Source: GCA-003244245 sp049673305
GTDB lineage: Bacteria > Actinomycetota > Actinomycetes > Mycobacteriales > Pseudonocardiaceae
Assembly: GCA_049673305.1 (NCBI GenBank)
Contig: JBATXM010000247.1
Coordinates: 1 to 5,449 of the forward strand
Direction of reading: 5' to 3'
Length of the DNA: 5,449 nucleotides
Each line of letters begins with the position of its first letter. Position 1 is the stretch's first letter. The notes under the pieces were generated by a model. That model searched no databases. It was not told the DNA's origin and worked only from the letters and a program-made list of their open reading frames with translations. The translations under genes and the position numbers were made by a program. This document shows, one piece after another, positions 5,324 through 5,449 of the stretch.

Positions 5324-5429
5324 GGCATCGTCAACTTGGTTGCCTGCCTCGTGGCTGGGAGGATCCCTGGGTTGCTCGCGGTGAGGTGGGAGGGGCTGGG
5401 GCTGGTGGGGGTCGAGGCGCCGTCGTACA
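5324..5429. repeat. Right copy of 106-bp perfect inverted repeat
   Basis: This is the exact reverse complement of 1-106. Its inner edge at 5323/5324 coincides with the loss of family-like sequence in the coupling-protein frame. A further 20 bases (5430-5449) lie beyond the part comparable with the left copy. Confidence 0.97.
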
Positions 5430-5449
5430 AGGGGTTTCGCTTCCCGGCG
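5324..5449 (+). pseudogene. Duplicated inverted fragment of the GT4-like reading frame
   Basis: Read on the plus strand, the right repeat continues the glycosyltransferase frame exactly from its codon 133 (GGC) and stays open for all 42 codons to the window edge (GIVNLVACLVAG..., ending ...KGFRFPA). It has no start codon context of its own. This orientation gives a more protein-like translation than the antisense reading into the coupling-protein frame, suggesting the repeat is native to the glycosyltransferase side or to a third locus. It may be an assembly artefact. Confidence 0.45.

Noticed and set aside
1..5449. Complete linear plasmid with terminal inverted repeats
   Set aside because: Genes are cut at both ends, the coupling protein lacks its N-terminal half, and no replication or telomere-protein gene is present.
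5314..5449. Native N-terminus of the coupling protein upstream of, or at, ATG 5314
   Set aside because: The frame is open but reads antisense through the inverted repeat as Pro/His-rich sequence. A start at 5314 would leave a coupling protein with no Walker A motif or membrane anchor.
1..5449. CRISPR arrays, tRNA or rRNA genes
   Set aside because: I saw no regularly spaced direct repeats, cloverleaf or ribosomal signature on either strand.

Overview
The window looks like a piece of a mobile region from a high-GC Gram-positive bacterium, most likely an actinobacterium. The coding sequence is GC-rich with G/C third positions, two genes start with GTG, and the proteins resemble actinobacterial families: a TraG/VirD4-type coupling protein, a DUF4913-like protein and an isoaspartyl-methyltransferase homologue of the type tied to peptide natural products. 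All convincing genes lie on the minus strand, so transcription runs from high to low coordinates. The species cannot be named from the sequence.

Layout in transcription order. (1) 4541-5323: C-terminal part of a conjugation coupling ATPase; its N-terminal half is missing. (2) 3993-4541: DUF4913-like protein, overlapping the stop before it (TAGTG). (3) 3653-3964: small two-helix membrane protein of the superinfection-immunity family with a proline-rich tail. (4) 3248-3538: acidic 96-residue protein of unknown function. (5) 3044-3181: a very acidic 45-residue peptide with a strong ribosome binding site; its stop overlaps the next start (ATGA). (6) 1902-3047: 381-residue protein L-isoaspartyl O-methyltransferase (PIMT) homologue with a long C-terminal extension. 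A 440-bp stretch without a gene follows, holding a 23-bp perfect hairpin and a looser inverted repeat. Then come (7) 499-1461, a family 2 glycosyltransferase, and (8) 1-502, a GT4-like glycosyltransferase fragment coupled to it by another ATGA and running off the left edge.

Main interest: genes 5 and 6 have the minimal architecture of an imiditide-type RiPP, in which a PIMT homologue methylates Asp in a highly charged linear precursor to give an aspartimide. Here the pair sits at the end of a gene string with conjugation-type genes, with two glycosyltransferases downstream beyond a probable terminator. The peptide gene is easily missed because it is so short. That it is a precursor is inference from coupling, charge and partner type.

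The two ends of the window carry a perfect 106-bp inverted repeat (1-106 and 5324-5429). It breaks the coupling-protein gene and lies inside the GT4-like gene. It may be a real inverted duplication or invertible segment, or an assembly or amplification artefact, so gene structure outside 107-5323 should be treated with caution.
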